A DNA stretch of 64,000 nt from Citrobacter youngae ATCC 29220 (GTDB lineage: Bacteria; Pseudomonadota; Gammaproteobacteria; Enterobacterales; Enterobacteriaceae). The first letter of the stretch is position 1; the number at the start of each line of letters is the position of its first letter. Shown here one piece after another: positions 63,520 to 64,000 of the stretch. The DNA lies in assembly GCF_000155975.1 (NCBI RefSeq), contig NZ_GG730299.1:868041-932040 (forward strand), read 5' to 3'. The translations under genes and the position numbers were made by a program. The notes beneath the pieces are model-generated. The model ran no database searches and was not told the DNA's origin. It saw nothing but the letters and a program-made list of their open reading frames with translations.

Positions 63520-64000
63520 TGCACTTCCTGAATACGTTCTTCTTTGACATCTATCCGTACATCGCGGGTTCTGTCTTTCTGATCGGCAGTTGGCTGCGTT
63601 ATGACTACGGGCAGTATACCTGGCGTGCAGCGTCCAGCCAGATGCTGGATCGCAAAGGGATGAACCTGGCGTCAAACCTGTTCCATATCGGGATCCTGGG
63701 TATTTTTGCCGGGCACTTCCTGGGCATGCTGACGCCGCACTGGATGTATGAGGCGTGGCTGCCTATTGCCGTGAAACAGAAGATGGCAATGTTCGCGGGC
63801 GGCGCCTCCGGCGTGATGTGCCTGGTCGGCGGCGTGCTGTTGTTGAAACGCCGTCTGTGCAGCCCGCGCGTACGAGCCACCACCACCGGTGCAGATATTC
63901 TGGTGCTCTCTATTCTGGTCATCCAGTGCGCACTGGGCCTGCTGACCATCCCATTCTCCGCGCAGCATATGGACGGCAGTGAGATGATGAAACTGGTGAA
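63519..64000 (+). CDS. narI: Respiratory nitrate reductase gamma subunit NarI (partial, 3' end outside window)
   Basis: Di-haem cytochrome b subunit that oxidises quinol at the periplasmic side and anchors NarGH. The first 160 of about 225 residues are present, starting at an ATG that overlaps the narJ stop (TAATG). Helices at about 5-25, 50-73 and 85-108 are seen, with haem-ligand histidines in [16 protein letters not shown] (H56, H66). The frame is open to the window edge, so truncation is only by the window. Confidence 0.98.
   Translation, partial: MHFLNTFFFDIYPYIAGSVFLIGSWLRYDYGQYTWRAASSQMLDRKGMNLASNLFHIGILGIFAGHFLGMLTPHWMYEAWLPIAVKQKMAMFAGGASGVMCLVGGVLLLKRRLCSPRVRATTTGADILVLSILVIQCALGLLTIPFSAQHMDGSEMMKLV

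Overview
This window is a chromosomal segment of an enteric gammaproteobacterium. Nearly every housekeeping gene matches its Escherichia coli and Salmonella counterpart in length and motifs. The mix of neighbours points to Citrobacter or a close relative: dhaMLK next to a 424-residue glutamate dehydrogenase, a blue-light bluR/bluF-ycgZ-ymgA-ariR-ymgC block next to ychF, and a dat/ddc pair before dauA. The genus call is inference. I saw no phage genes, insertion sequences, CRISPR arrays, rRNA or tRNA genes.

Layout. 1-318 is a hairpin-rich non-coding stretch. 319-9340 carries ycgB, the D-alanine catabolic pair dadA-dadX, the antiporter cvrA, the murein enzymes ldcA and emtA, the flagellar brake ycgR with a readable sigma-28 promoter, and ymgE. 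9360-16001 carries periplasmic trehalase, the PTS-dependent dihydroxyacetone kinase dhaKLM (without dhaR beside it) and a catabolic-type glutamate dehydrogenase. 16335-20600 is the blue-light module: the repressor BluR, the photoreceptor BluF, the divergent small-protein operon ycgZ-ymgA-ariR-ymgC, and an overlapping LuxR-type regulator gene.

20866-27061 is an accessory island between two nearly identical terminators. It holds a TIM-barrel glycosidase-like protein, a GH2 beta-glucuronidase with the uronate-recognising NxK motif, a hexuronate-type MFS transporter, and an alpha/alpha-toroid protein of unknown function. Two CRP-like sites lie in the divergent promoter region. It looks like a small uronide-catabolism system and is the best candidate here for something undescribed.

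27210-29561 is the conserved ychF-pth-ychH block. At 29684-34526 an aspartokinase III (LysC) paralogue is divergent from diaminobutyrate aminotransferase (dat) and diaminobutyrate decarboxylase (ddc). Together these would feed aspartate towards 1,3-diaminopropane. The kinase differs from LysC at two lysine-site positions, and its leader resembles the 3' part of the lysC lysine riboswitch without the conserved core, which suggests release from lysine control.

34607-44660 is conserved core: dauA, prs, ispE-lolB, and hemA-prfA-prmC-sirB2-sirB1-kdsA. 44662-47758 is a second accessory patch: a BdcA-type reductase, a divergent BdcR-type TetR regulator and an exported amidohydrolase. 47814-52819 holds chaA, chaB, chaC, a small DUF1883-like gene, ychN and the outer-membrane ychO. 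The rest is the nitrate respiration locus: narXL, narK and narGHJI, with FNR sites before narK and narG, an ERIC element between them, and narI cut by the window edge.
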